A DNA stretch of 64,000 nt from Agapetus fuscipes. Taxonomy: Eukaryota; Arthropoda; Insecta; Trichoptera; Glossosomatidae. The DNA lies in contig OX637337.1 in the NCBI GenBank assembly GCA_951799405.1, positions 3,348,001 through 3,412,000 of the forward strand. Direction: 5' to 3'. Both the position numbers and the translations under genes were made by a program. This document shows positions 10,247 to 18,657 of the stretch, in pieces. The stretch's first letter is position 1. The number at the start of each line of letters is the position of its first letter. Below the pieces are notes generated by a model. That model worked only from the letters and a program-made list of their open reading frames with translations, was not told where the DNA came from and did not search any database.

Positions 10247-10528
10247 GGCCGGTAGCTCAGTTGGTAGAGTTCTTGCATTCTATGCTGTGAGGTCAGGTTC
10301 GAATCCTATCAAGGGTGCCAGAAATAATTTCCGGTTTCAGTGTTTATTTCAAACCCAAAAATAAAATACCGGCAAGGTTTACTTAGCTTTTACAATGAAT
10401 GAGTAACCCCCACTTCAACTGAAGTGGTTGGCATGAAGCCAGGCCCCTTACCCGTAAAAATAAATAGGCCCCAAATCACCACATGCGATTCTTTCAGAGA
10501 TAGGGCAGACAAGAAGTTTCACAATATG
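10247..10528 (+). mobile_element. SINE-G copy with clear tRNA-like head
   Basis: The plus-strand head CCGGTAGCTCAGTTGGTAGA is a good RNA polymerase III A box, and GGTTCGAATCC is a textbook B box about 35 bp later. The head is followed by a non-tRNA body (AATGATTTCCGG-type, then CTTCAACTGAAGTGG) and a tail ending near TATGTGTTACTTA. It is a SINE rather than a tRNA gene because the acceptor stem does not close and the body is shared with a dozen copies here. Confidence 0.85.
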
Positions 10529-10621
10529 TGTTACTTATTAGCGAGCATCTGAAGCAAGCCTTAATACTTTTATAATTGTTTTCGTAGTCTGGTTTTAATC
10601 TTCTTGGATAGTCTCTGATAT

Positions 10622-11303
10622 GCGTCATGCGTGCTTCCAATACCCACCTATGACTTGGAAACAAGAGAGCTCACTCAGTATAGCACCAACAGACTGAGGA
10701 CGTGTCAAAGAGCCATTGAAAAGAGAATACTGGGAATCAGCCTCAGAGAAAGGGTTCCAAACCAGGAGATCCGTAGACGCACTGGTGTCACTGATGTCTC
10801 ACAGCGAGTGGCCTGCTTAAAGTGGCGCTGGGCTGGTCACATCACAAGGCAAGACCATGACAGGTGTCCGAAAAGGATCATCCAGTGGCGACCCAGGATG
10901 TCCAAGCGGGGAGTGGGAAGATCCCAAATGAGGTGGCTGGATGACAATGGCGAAGGGTGCCATACAAGCGGATTCCCATCGGTTTCCCGTTTAAAATGAG
11001 GCAAAAATGATAATAAAGTAGACTGCATGGTTTCAATGGGGGAAAAATACGTATTGTTTCTTTGGTTTTAAATGTATTTTTTTACTTTGTGCCTATATTT
11101 TTGAACTACTTTGTTACATCATTTTAAAATGGAAGCCGATGAGAGCTGGCTTGTATGGCACCCTTCGCCACTGCTGGATGACATCAATAGACATGCAAAG
11201 GATGGCTGAACACAGCAGCATATATACAGGATAGGAGAGGATTGGAGGAAGCCTCCACGAGTGGACTGAGAAAGGCTCAGGAAGAAGGAAGAAGGAAGAT
11301 TTG
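10622..11303 (+). pseudogene. RTE-like LINE C-terminal fragment, interrupted by a hAT MITE
   Basis: The frame from about 10628 reads LRTCQRAIEKRILGISLRER, then TGVTDVSQRVACLKWRWAGH and GVGRSQMRWLDD. These are hallmark C-terminal motifs of arthropod RTE-type endonuclease/reverse transcriptase ORFs (YG.E.W..., IRRRT.V.DV..R...LKWRWAGH, GRP..RW.DD). The frame is broken at 10945 by a 229-bp MITE and resumes at 11182 with DINRHAKDG before a stop, probably a mutated Trp codon. The tail is (GAAGGAA)n-like. RT catalytic domains are absent (5' truncated). Confidence 0.85.
10945..11173. mobile_element. hAT-type MITE copy 1 (229 bp), TSD CTGGATGA
   Basis: Terminal inverted repeats are CAATGGCGAAGGGTGCC at the left and the inverse of CAGTGGCGAAGGGTGCC at the right. 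The element is flanked by the exact 8-bp duplication CTGGATGA (10937-10944 and 11174-11181). A CAGTG-type terminus with an 8-bp duplication is typical of hAT elements. There is no coding capacity, so it depends on a transposase elsewhere. Confidence 0.9.
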
Positions 11304-11392
11304 CTAGCATCTGAAGCAAGCCGTGAAAGTACTTTTATAATTGTTTTCGTAGTCTGGTTTTAATCTTCTGGGATAGTCTGTGATAGCCATGG

Positions 11393-11893
11393 CATTGCTA
11401 CAAGTAGATGGTGTGTAGTTTGTCAGTGGATATTGTGTTTTATGGGAGCAGTGATTCACTGACTTGCCTCGCTACCGAACAATGAACACGGCTGATACTC
11501 CACCCGGTACACGACGACTGCAGGCTCCCGACACCATGAAGCCTTGGGGTCCAACGCGGGACACTGGAACAGAGAATTTGAGGATATAAAAACAAAATGC
11601 TTTTTTACCTACTGTGTAAGTGAGTATGTATACGTTGTTGTGTTAGTTTGTTAAAAGTTAATTAGATAAAGTTTGTTTTATAAATGTTAGTTTTTTGTTT
11701 GATTTTCTTGGATAAATGTAAGTTTCTTAAGTATCAGCTTTTTAAATGTTAATTTGTTGAATGTTAGTTTGTTAATAAATTTACCTCGTTAAAGGATTAT
11801 TTTCAGTGAAATGATACGTATTTAAGTTTTGTAAGCTTATGTTTTTATTTTACTTTTTTTTTAGGTAGAAATGAGGGAGTTGACCCAATGCAA
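11393..11893. other. No recognisable gene; TTAGTTTGTTA-rich stretch
   Basis: The first ~190 bp are unique. From 11620 to 11790 a degenerate TGTTAGTTTGTTAAA motif recurs several times, perhaps a decayed short tandem repeat. Confidence 0.4.
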
Positions 11894-12222
11894 CGCAATA
11901 AAAATAAGCTACACATATAGTGTAACTTCTTGCTTACGTCATTGCCTAAGAGGTCACATGTGGCGCTTCGAAACCTTAATATTTTTTACGGATAACGGGG
12001 CCGGCCTCACGCCAACCGCTTCAGTTGAAATGGTGTTTTCCCAGTTCCCTAGGACGCTATTTCTCATTTCTTGTGAAGGCTTAGTAAACATAGCGTGTAT
12101 TATTTTTTTGGGTTTGAAATAAACACCGAAACCGAAAATCATTTCTGCCACCCTCGGTGGGATTCGAACTGGAGCTCTCGAAATGAAATGCAAGCTCTCT
12201 ACCAACTGAGCTATCGACCGGA
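11894..12222 (-). mobile_element. SINE-G copy, essentially full length (~329 bp)
   Basis: Minus strand; the head lies at the right, with the reversed B box GGGATTCGAACTGG and the reversed A box ACCAACTGAGCTATCGACC. The body extends to the 3' tip at the left (AGTTACACTATATGTGTAGC when read on minus). It is useful as a family reference because both ends are present. Confidence 0.85.
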
Positions 12223-12390
12223 CCTAATAAAAATGTTAATTTTTCGAAGAACTATACAGAAAAACAACATTTCCTTTATTTTACAGTTTTCTTTTTGTAT
12301 ACGTGTGGCCACACATCATTTTTTCATCTTTTTCTCATTTTGACCGCGTTTAAGAATCCACCATTTATTTATTGGCTATAGTCTCATCCT

Positions 12391-12570
12391 AACCGGAAAG
12401 CATGGCAACCCCAAGCGAGTGTTGTACTTGTTTCTGCAGCACCGAGGCCGCCATTGCCTGCATGCAGCCGAGAAGCGAAATGGATCCGCCAATAACTCAG
12501 GCGTAATCGAGTCCCGGGTCTGCACTCCGAGCGCCGCGCACCGCATCCACTGAGCGACCTTGCCGGCCGT
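12391..12570 (-). mobile_element. Third tRNA-derived SINE type (single copy here)
   Basis: On the minus strand a head GGCAAGGTCGCTCAGTGG (A-box-like) is followed by GGGACTCGATTAC (weak B box) and then a GC-rich body with GCATGCAGGCAATGGCGG. GC content is well above its neighbours. No other copy was seen in the window, so family status is inferred from the Pol III-like head only. Confidence 0.5.
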
Positions 12571-12635
12571 TGTACTTCATAATAATAAAAATAAAGAAAT
12601 ATAGCACGGTCACGCGGAGGGTGCAATACGTGACT

Positions 12636-12964
12636 GTTTTTTTTTTTTTTTTTAAAGAAATCCTGTGCGGGAGACACCCTAGATTCTAAAGACTCTAGGG
12701 GTCTATGACACTTGTTGTAGTGCCGCAGAGGTGTACGAGCTTGGTCGTCGCTACAAAGCGCCAATACTCAAGCAAGACCCAGTTGCTGTGAGGCTGGATG
12801 GACCTTTGGTGACCGGTCATTGGTAAAGGCTTATGAATTTTTCAACCCAGCGAAGAGCATATTCGAAATATAAATGGTATATTTTTGTGCTCCGCCGGGA
12901 TCCGAATCCACAACCTTCCATTTACGAGTCCGAAGTGTTGCCACTACGGACTACGGACCGGTCC
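12636..12964 (-). mobile_element. SINE-V copy, long-tail subtype
   Basis: Minus strand: the head at the right (GGACCGGTCCGTAGTCCGTA) is followed by the standard body. A longer 3' part (CTCGTACACCTCTGCGGC, ACAACAAGTGTCATAG, GTCTCCCGCACAGGATTTC) then ends in a 16-A tail (poly-T on plus near 12640). The same long tail is seen at 39639-39862. It begins 5 bp downstream of a 5S rRNA-like sequence. Confidence 0.85.
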
Positions 12965-12969
12965 AAGAT

Positions 12970-13086
12970 GCCAACGACACGCGGTGTACCTGAGCGGTTA
13001 CCCATCCAAGCGCTGACCACGCCCAATGTTGCTTAACTTCGGTGATCTATGGGAACCGGTGCTTTCAACATGGCTAACGTCGTTGA
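12970..13086 (-). rRNA. 5S rRNA-like sequence (probable pseudogene or SINE module)
   Basis: On the minus strand about 117 nt align along their whole length with arthropod 5S rRNA. Blocks include ATCACCGAAGTTAAGCA, GGGCGTGGTCAGCGCTTGG, ATGGGTAACCGCTCAGG and ACACCGCGTGTCGTTGGC. The internal promoter region (box A, intermediate element, box C) is largely readable, but the 5' third is diverged. The normal T-run terminator is absent: the 5S 3' end (GTTGGCATCTT) runs straight into the SINE-V head in the same orientation. It is therefore either a 5S pseudogene hit by chance or the 5S module of a composite SINE. Confidence 0.8.
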
Positions 13087-13097
13087 ATAATTATAAT

Positions 13098-13194
13098 ATT
13101 AGGATGATTTATTAGGTGTGTATTGTTTTTGTATGACTCACACCTCAAGAGGTCTCTGCGAGCTTGGTCGTTGCTGTATAAAGCACCAATTCTC
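13098..13194 (-). mobile_element. SINE-V 3'-end fragment
   Basis: Carries the short-tail subtype end (CTCAAGAGGTCTCTGCGAGC on plus) and TTTATT-type tail. Cut off at 13194, where SINE-G begins. Confidence 0.65.
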
Positions 13195-13360
13195 TCACAC
13201 CAACCACTTTCAGTTGAAGTGAGGGTTTCCCAGCTCCCGGGGGGGCTGGTTCTCATTTCTTGTGAAGCCTGAGTAAACCTTTGAGATCGAACCCTTGCTC
13301 TCGGCATGGAATGCAAGCATTGAGCCATTACCTGATACATTACCAATTGAGCTATCGACC
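13195..13360 (-). mobile_element. SINE-G copy, internally deleted
   Basis: Minus strand; the head at the right contains a small duplicated or inserted stretch (GCATTGAGCCATTACCTGATA region). The middle of the body is missing between GTAAACCTTTG and AGATCGAACCC. Confidence 0.75.
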
Positions 13361-13362
13361 TT

Positions 13363-13733
13363 TTTACGAGCTTGATCGTCGTCGTCTTTCCCTGTCGAAA
13401 AATTGCCCTGGCAGCAGCATTGAAAGCCATTTGCAGCCGATCAAATAATTTCTGCGGCGAGCTGCGCAGTATGCGATGTAGCGGACTTTTTGGTACATAC
13501 GCGACTGTAACCCATACGCAAACACACCCCCTCCACTTCTCCTCAGCATTCTCTTTACATGACGCGACCTATATATGATTTTTTCACCCAGCGAAGAGCA
13601 TATTTGAAAATATAAATAGCATATTTTTTTGTGCTTCGCCGGAATTCGAACTTATAACCTTCCATTTACGAGGCACCACTGGTTTTACCACTGCTGTTAC
13701 CACTGGACTGCGGACTGGACTACGGACCGAAGC
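13363..13733 (-). mobile_element. SINE-V copy with a ~190-bp insertion
   Basis: SINE-V body pieces at 13363-13382 and 13571-13733 are separated by moderately GC-rich DNA. On the minus strand that insert has an open frame reading VRYIAYCAARRRNYLIGCKW, of unknown origin. The head at the right carries an extra repeated CCACTG..CCACTG segment. Confidence 0.7.
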
Positions 13734-13771
13734 AAAGATAACTTTTATTTCACACATCAACGTTCTTTCGT

Positions 13772-13979
13772 TATTCCTTGACTTATGCCAATGTCGCCCC
13801 TGTTTCAGGGAAGGTCTGCAAGAACTGCAGGGCTTATGTTCATTTGAGATTGGGTTTTTTATATTATAGGTCCACATGCGGCATGTGTGAGCGCGAAATT
13901 ATGCGTGTCTGCTTGTGGGAATGCATTTAATATGATTCTCAAACGATACATATCTTTGCAATTTAGATTTAGATTTAGT
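13772..13979 (+). mobile_element. RepA copy with internal 5' deletion
   Basis: Starts ATTCCTTGACTTATG and jumps directly to GCCAATGTCGCCCC, losing about 50 bp. The 3' part is close to consensus with TTTAGATTTAGATTTAG tail. Confidence 0.8.
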
Positions 13980-14006
13980 ATAAAATGTCAAATTGTCCTT
14001 GGTTTT

Positions 14007-14215
14007 CATTCCTTGCATTATTGGCTGGTATGAGGCTGACCGCCGTGCTGCAAAAAAATGGTTCACATTGCCAATGACACCCTTGTTTCAGGGAAGGTCG
14101 GAATGTTTATGTGAGTTTTGGTGTATTTTTATGTACACATGCGGCAAATGTAAGCGCGAACTTACATGTGCTTGCTTGTAGACGATATATTTAAAATATC
14201 TTAGCAATTTCGATT
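14007..14215 (+). mobile_element. RepA copy, diverged 3' half
   Basis: The 5' half is typical, but the segment after the hairpin is shortened and the end (TTAGCAATTTCGATTACAG) is altered. The altered end is shared only with 14722-14830. Confidence 0.6.
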
Positions 14216-14261
14216 ACAGAATGTGGATTAGAAGGAACGGTCTTTGTTTTCGCATCTATAT

Positions 14262-14547
14262 CTATAATCTATAATCTAAGTTGCAAGGATATATTCTAAT
14301 CTAATCTAAGCTGCAAAGATATAAATCATTTAAGATTTATATTAAATGCATTCCCACAAGCAGACACGCATAATTTCGCGCTCACACATGCCGCATGTGG
14401 ACCTACAATATAAAAAACCCAATCCCAAATGAGCATAAGCCCTGCAACTCTTGCCGACCTTCCCTGAAACAAGGGTGACATTGGGAATGTGAACCGTCTT
14501 TTTGCAGTACGGCGGTCAACCTTATACCAGCTTATAATTCAAGGAAT
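14262..14547 (-). mobile_element. RepA copy inside the inverted duplication
   Basis: Near full-length minus-strand RepA. Two successive tail remnants at the left (AATCTAAGTTGC then AATCTAATCTAAGCTGC) indicate a truncated second copy. Confidence 0.75.
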
Positions 14548-14624
14548 GGAAACCAAGGACAATTAGACATTTTATACAAGATAAAGATTAGATACAAGAC
14601 GTTGGTGTGTGAAATAAAAGTTCT

Positions 14625-14718
14625 CTTTGCATCGGTCCAGTCCAGTCCGCAGTCCAGTGGTAAAACCAGTGGTGCCTCGTAAATGGAAAGTTATGGGCTC
14701 GAATCCCGTTCGAATGGG
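14625..14718 (+). mobile_element. SINE-V head in inverted duplication
   Basis: CGGTCCAGTCCAGTCCGC through GGGCTCGAATCCCGTTCG is the mirror of the head at 13640-13733. Confidence 0.65.
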
Positions 14719-15112
14719 TATGAGGTGAGTTTTGGTATATTGTGTACGTACCTACGCATGTGGCATGTAATCACAAGCTTACATGTGCTTGCTTGTAGGC
14801 GATATATCCAAAATTTCTTAGCAATTTCGATTACAGAATATGGATTAGAAGGAACGGACTTTGTTTTTGCATCATACAAAATATTACTTCATATGAGGTT
14901 TTAACTTGAAAATTCGAAAGATTTCTATCATGTGAGTTGAATGCAAAAAATGCCACAGCAACAGTCACAACTACCACTTATGATGTGGGTTTGTTCCTGA
15001 GCATCATTAGTGGTACCTACAGGGACCCGTGTTATACAGACCGTTCGGGTTCTGAACCTTATTCCTTTTGTATTCCCCAAGTATAAAATTTACAAATAAA
15101 TGTAATGAGACT

Positions 15113-16028
15113 TTGGAGGTTGTGAGTGTGTGGTGTGAATTGAAAGCCCGTTTTTGAAAGTGTATATTTTTAATGCAGTCAGTACTGTTCAATCAAAGGT
15201 AATTCAAAATGTTGTATTGGTTGCAATCTTCCGGTCTTCAAGCTGCGTCCAGGCGGAAGTCCTCCTTCATCCGCCTTGCTTGTGAGGCGAGCAGGATGCT
15301 TGATGCTTGAAGTGGGGGAAGGAAAGGAAATATGGAAGTTGGCAAATAGGAAGTAACTTGAAACTTTTGAGGAAATTCGGATTGGCCCTAACAAGGACCT
15401 TTTGTTGTGAGCAGGAGAAAAAACTGTAAACTTTTGAGGAAAATTAAAAGTGGCCCTAAGAAGGACCTTTTGTGTTGTGATGTGAGCAGTGTGCTGTAGG
15501 AGACGGTTGCCTCAAGTCTGTTCCGGGCGAGGTCTTGAGAATCTTCTAGGTGAAGATGTGGCGAAGCTGGAGATGTCCAGGTGAAGGTATGATGAAGCTG
15601 GAGATGTCCAGGCGAAGGCACGAGGTAAGATGTCGTCTCTGCTTGGAAATTGGCGGGAACGCGAGAGATGTCTTGAGATTTTGGCGGGAGATGTAGATGT
15701 CCGCTCGGTGGTCTCGAAGTTTCTCTGGTGATGATGTAGTGGTCTGCGGAGACGTCCAGGCGACGGTGCAAAGTAGTTTTGCGTCTCTGCTTGGAAATCG
15801 GCGGGAACGCGAGACGGCTTGCAATTTTGGCGGGAGCGCGGTAAGATGTTGCTCGTTCCGTGGTCTCAGTGTGTCTGCCTGTCTGGAGCGCGGCGTACGC
15901 GTTTTATAATCCCGCTCGTTCTCGCGGGCCCACTACTAGGGGTGGGCACGCACAATTTTCGGATTATCTTCTTTTTATCTGATTTCAGATATCTGGTTTT
16001 CTTTCATCTTCTGTACTGATGCACCACA
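15113..16028 (-). repeat. 3' LTR of the pol-less element (916 bp)
   Basis: On minus it starts TGTGGTGCATCAG and ends CAACCTCCAA. It is about 135 bp longer than its partner because of a block at roughly 15143-15285, which contains AAGCCCGTTTTTGAAAG and TCCTCCTTCATCCGCC. Either the 5' LTR lost this or the 3' LTR gained it, so the LTRs are not simple copies of each other. Confidence 0.85.
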
Positions 16029-16339
16029 GAGGCCCCCTCCAGTGTCAATGACGTCTTGAAGTGAGCGTTATTGATGCGATGTTTTTGTGCAGAAGATGAA
16101 GGTACTACTCGTCGTAGCAGGGTAAGAGCTTCTACGTTGTATCTGGTGTGTGCGCTGTTAGCTGTGTGTGCTTACGATCCTCCTAGGCGGATGCGGAGGC
16201 AGGATTGTGAAGTCAGCTGCAGCGGTCCTGATGAGGATCTTGAGGCGTCGTCAGGTTGTCTCCAGATTTATGGAGTTCCTCTGGTTTTTCCAGGCTGTTG
16301 CCCTGTGGTGAGGAATTGTACTACTTGTTGTAGCGGGGT

Positions 16340-16795
16340 TGGTTGTTTGTTGCTCAGCGGTTGCTGTTTGTAGCAAGGATTGCTGTGCCGTAGTTCGGCG
16401 TTTGCTGCTTGGGCAGCGGGATTGTTGTTTGTTGCTACGCTGTGCAGCTATGGTGAGCGACGTCCAATCCATCAGTGCCTCGTTGCGCTGGGTGGAATTG
16501 GGGAGTCGGCTGCAGCGGGGTTGGTTGTGCCGTTGTTCGGCGGGTTGCTGCTAGTTGCAGGAGTGTTTGTTGTGCCGTAGTTCGGCGGTTGCTGTGCCGT
16601 AGTCCGGCAGTGCAGCAAGGTGGTTGCTGTGCCGTTGTTCGGCAGTGCAGCAAGGTGCGGTTGCTGTGCCGTTGTTCGGCAGTGCAGCATGGTGGTTCGC
16701 TGGGCAGCTATGGTGAGCGACGTCCAATCCTCCAGTGCCTCGTTGCGCTGGGTGGAATTGGGGAGTCGGCTGCAGCGGGGTTGGTGAGAAACTTG
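16340..16795. repeat. GC-rich internal tandem repeats of the LTR element
   Basis: TTGCTGTGCCGTAGTTCGGC-type units recur, and a ~90-bp block (AGCTATGGTGAGCGACGTCC to GCTGCAGCGGGGTTGG) occurs at 16445-16530 and again at 16706-16790. The array lies in the internal region only. Confidence 0.85.
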
Positions 16796-16900
16796 TTGAG
16801 ATGTAGAAGACTGCGCCATATCGAAGTTTGAAGGTCTCTGGAAAACTTCGATATTGCGGTCAACTATTGCGGCTACGGTGCTCCAGCGTGTGCGATCCAC
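16472..16900 (-). CDS. Repeat-peptide ORF of the pol-less LTR element
   Basis: A 142-codon minus-strand frame in the internal region starts MDRTRWSTVAAIVDRNIEVF about 140 bp downstream of the primer-binding site, where gag would be expected. The second half is low-complexity, rich in Thr, Gln, Pro, Asn and Ala. It has repeated peptides such as LHCRTTAQQP and a recurring PRCSRLPNSTQRNEA-like segment, produced by tandem duplication of 30-40 bp GC-rich units. No zinc knuckle, protease or RT motif is visible. It may be a decayed or replaced Gag, or simply an open frame through repeats. I rate protein coding as unproven. Confidence 0.35.
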   Translation of the reverse strand: MDRTRWSTVAAIVDRNIEVFQRPSNFDMAQSSTSQQVSHQPRCSRLPNSTQRNEALEDWTSLTIAAQRTTMLHCRTTAQQPHLAALPNNGTATTLLHCRTTAQQPPNYGTTNTPATSSNPPNNGTTNPAAADSPIPPSATRH

Positions 16901-17040
16901 AGACCAACGTTGTGATGAAGGAATGGTGGCATTTTGATGCGTACTTTGGCTTCCATTGTTCTTGCACTTTGATTAAATGTTTAAAAATGTTACTGCACTT
17001 TGATTGATTATTACGGGTCACCAAATTTTTTGTTTTAAAT

Positions 17041-17057
17041 CACGTCGGGCGTCACCA
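17041..17057 (-). promoter_or_regulatory. Primer-binding site
   Basis: TGGTGACGCCCGACGTG on minus lies 2 nt after the 5' LTR end. It begins with the TGG expected from a tRNA CCA end. It resembles the tRNA-Trp-type site (TGGTGACCCCGACGTG) that I recall for CsRn1-like Ty3/gypsy elements; the exact tRNA match would need the host tRNA set. Confidence 0.7.
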
Positions 17058-17059
17058 CT

Positions 17060-17840
17060 TTGGAGGTTGGGTGTGTGGTGTGCCGACGTGCTTGATAGGC
17101 GAGCAGGATGCTTGATGCTTGAAGTGGGGGAAGGAAAGGAAATATGGAAGTTGGCAAATAGGAAGTAACTTGAAACTTTTGAGGAAATTCGGATTGGCCC
17201 TAACAAGGACCTTTTGTTGTGAGCAGGAGAAAAAACTGTAAACTTTTGAGGAAAATTAAAAGTGGCCCTAAGAAGGACCTTTTGTGTTGTGATGTGAGCA
17301 GTGTGCTGTAGGAGACGGTTGCCTCAAGTCTGTTCCGGGCGAGGTCTTGAGAATCTTCTAGGTGAAGATGTGGCGAAGCTGGAGATGTCCAGGTGAAGGT
17401 ATGATGAAGCTGGAGATGTCCAGGCGAAGGCACGAGGTAAGATGTCGTCTCTGCTTGGAAATTGGCGGGAACGCGAGAGATGTCTTGAGATTTTGGCGGG
17501 AGATGTAGATGTCCGCTCGGTGGTCTCGAAGTTTCTCTGGTGATGATGTAGTGGTCTGCGGAGACGTCCAGGCGACGGTGCAAAGTAGTTTTGCGTCTCT
17601 GCTTGGAAATCGGCGGGAACGCGAGACGGCTTGCAATTTTGGCGGGAGCGCGGTAAGATGTTGCTCGTTCCGTGGTCTCAGTGTGTCTGCCTGTCTGGAG
17701 CGCGGCGTACGCGTTTTATACTCCCGCTCGTTCTCGCGGGCCCACTACTAGGGGTGGGCACGCACAATTTTCGGATTATCTTCTTTTTATCTGATTTCAG
17801 ATATCTGGTTTTCTTTCATCTTCTGTACTGATGCACCACA
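17060..17840 (-). repeat. 5' LTR of the pol-less element (781 bp)
   Basis: Begins TGTGGTGCATCAG at 17840 and reads leftward. It contains GGGAGTATAAAACGCG, a strong TATA box, about 130 bp in, followed by GC-rich sequence with repeated CTTCATC..TGGACATCTCC blocks. The partner LTR has GGGATTATAAAACG at the same place. Confidence 0.85.
17714..17720 (-). promoter_or_regulatory. TATA box of the 5' LTR
   Basis: TATAAAA on minus in the context GGGAGTATAAAACGCG. Transcription would start about 30 bp to the left and run toward the primer-binding site. Confidence 0.65.
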
Positions 17841-18033
17841 AGACTACAGCAGCGGCCCTATCGAACGTAATAGTTGGTTAATAATAGTTTTATACTTGGT
17901 CTTTTGTTAAACCTCCGCTCAGCCACTGACCACATGACTGGGAGACAAATTAATAATGGGTCTGACCTGAAGGAACGGACAGCCGGCTTAAGGCAGAGAG
18001 GAATCGGAACATGTATAGGAGCTCACTAAAAAT

Positions 18034-18412
18034 CTGTACCTTAGAGGCTTAGAGCATAAACAACGGAAGTCCACTTTTTTGAATTTTTGAGTTAATGATG
18101 CATAAATTATTATAATTAGCTGTTCTATAAGTGGTAAAAATATTGGAGTCCTCGGACTCATAGTTACTGAGATATCAAGTGTAATAAACATGGGATGCAC
18201 ATAAAAGTTCGAGCATAAACCACGTAAGTTCCACATACGTTGTTCACATTAAATAAATATCGATAAAAGAAGATAAACAGTTTTTACAGATCAAAAATAT
18301 CTCGTCAAGTTTAGAAGTTATGATGGTGTAAAAAAGTGCACATTTCCACTAAAACTCGTCTCCTGCACATTTTACTAAATGTGACTACCGTTGTTTATGC
18401 TCTAAGGTACAG
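18034..18412. mobile_element. TIR element (379 bp), possibly Tc1/mariner-like
   Basis: The left end CTGTACCTTAGAG and the right end CTCTAAGGTACAG are exact inverses, continuing with CATAAACAACGG inside (the left copy has an 8-bp internal repeat). TA dinucleotides sit symmetrically in both ends, which would fit a TA-duplicating element. No transposase frame. Confidence 0.65.
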
Positions 18413-18490
18413 ATATATTGTTACGGATGTGTGATTGTGTGTCTGTGTGTTTTAACTCGTGTGAATATCTTTGTCTCTAGATGTAGGTGA

Positions 18491-18543
18491 ATCATTTTTA
18501 TAGTATTGGTGGTCAGCCTCATGCCAACCTATAAGTCAAGGAG
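18491..18543 (-). mobile_element. RepA 5'-terminal fragment
   Basis: Only the first ~50 bp of RepA are present (GGTCAGCCTCATGCC through AAGTCAAGGA on plus). The 3' part is missing, which is not the pattern of LINE 5' truncation and implies later deletion. Confidence 0.65.
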
Positions 18544-18657
18544 TATTCACTCACAGCAAATCCATGAATAATACGCCGACCAAAGTAAAATTTGGATTCA
18601 AGAAAACGACGATCCGTGGATTGACTATGAATTACAATTACAAATCACAATAATGTT

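Larger units (their letters stand above)
10531..11392. repeat. ~85-bp direct repeats flanking an RTE insertion
   Basis: The block GCATCTGAAGCAAGCC...TTTTAATCTTCTTGGATAG at 10535-10619 recurs at 11308-11392 with a few substitutions and one small indel. Between the copies sits the RTE fragment with its MITE. This could be an unusually long target-site duplication or a pre-existing duplication. Confidence 0.75.
13650..14880. repeat. Complex local inverted and direct duplication
   Basis: DNA from about 13690 to 14090 (SINE-V head plus two RepA starts) recurs in inverted orientation at about 14262-14720, down to the shared CACACATCAACGT/ACGTTGGTGTGTG junction. In addition 14107-14260 recurs in direct orientation at 14722-14880 (GTGAGTTTTGGT through GATTAGAAGGAACGG). 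The arrangement suggests a replication-based template switch rather than independent insertions. Confidence 0.75.
15113..17840 (-). mobile_element. Non-autonomous LTR retrotransposon (no pol), TSD AGACT
   Basis: Two long direct repeats (15113-16028 and 17060-17840) bound about 1 kb of internal DNA, and AGACT flanks both outer ends. Read on the minus strand the right repeat is the 5' LTR. A primer-binding site follows it immediately, and a purine-rich GGAGGGGGCC tract precedes the 3' LTR. The internal region has no protease, RT or integrase, only a repeat-rich frame. It would need enzymes in trans, like LARD/TRIM elements. LTR identity is very high (one difference noted in the promoter region), so insertion is recent. 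Confidence 0.85.

Noticed and set aside
10253..10313. Possible tRNA gene (A and B boxes)
   Set aside because: It is the head of a SINE-G: the acceptor stem does not close and the downstream body is shared by other copies. The same applies to SINE-V and SINE-S heads.
15388..15824. Minus-strand frames of 92 and 127 codons, repeated at 17200-17636
   Set aside because: They lie entirely in the paired LTRs and repeat because the LTRs repeat; they show no protein family features.
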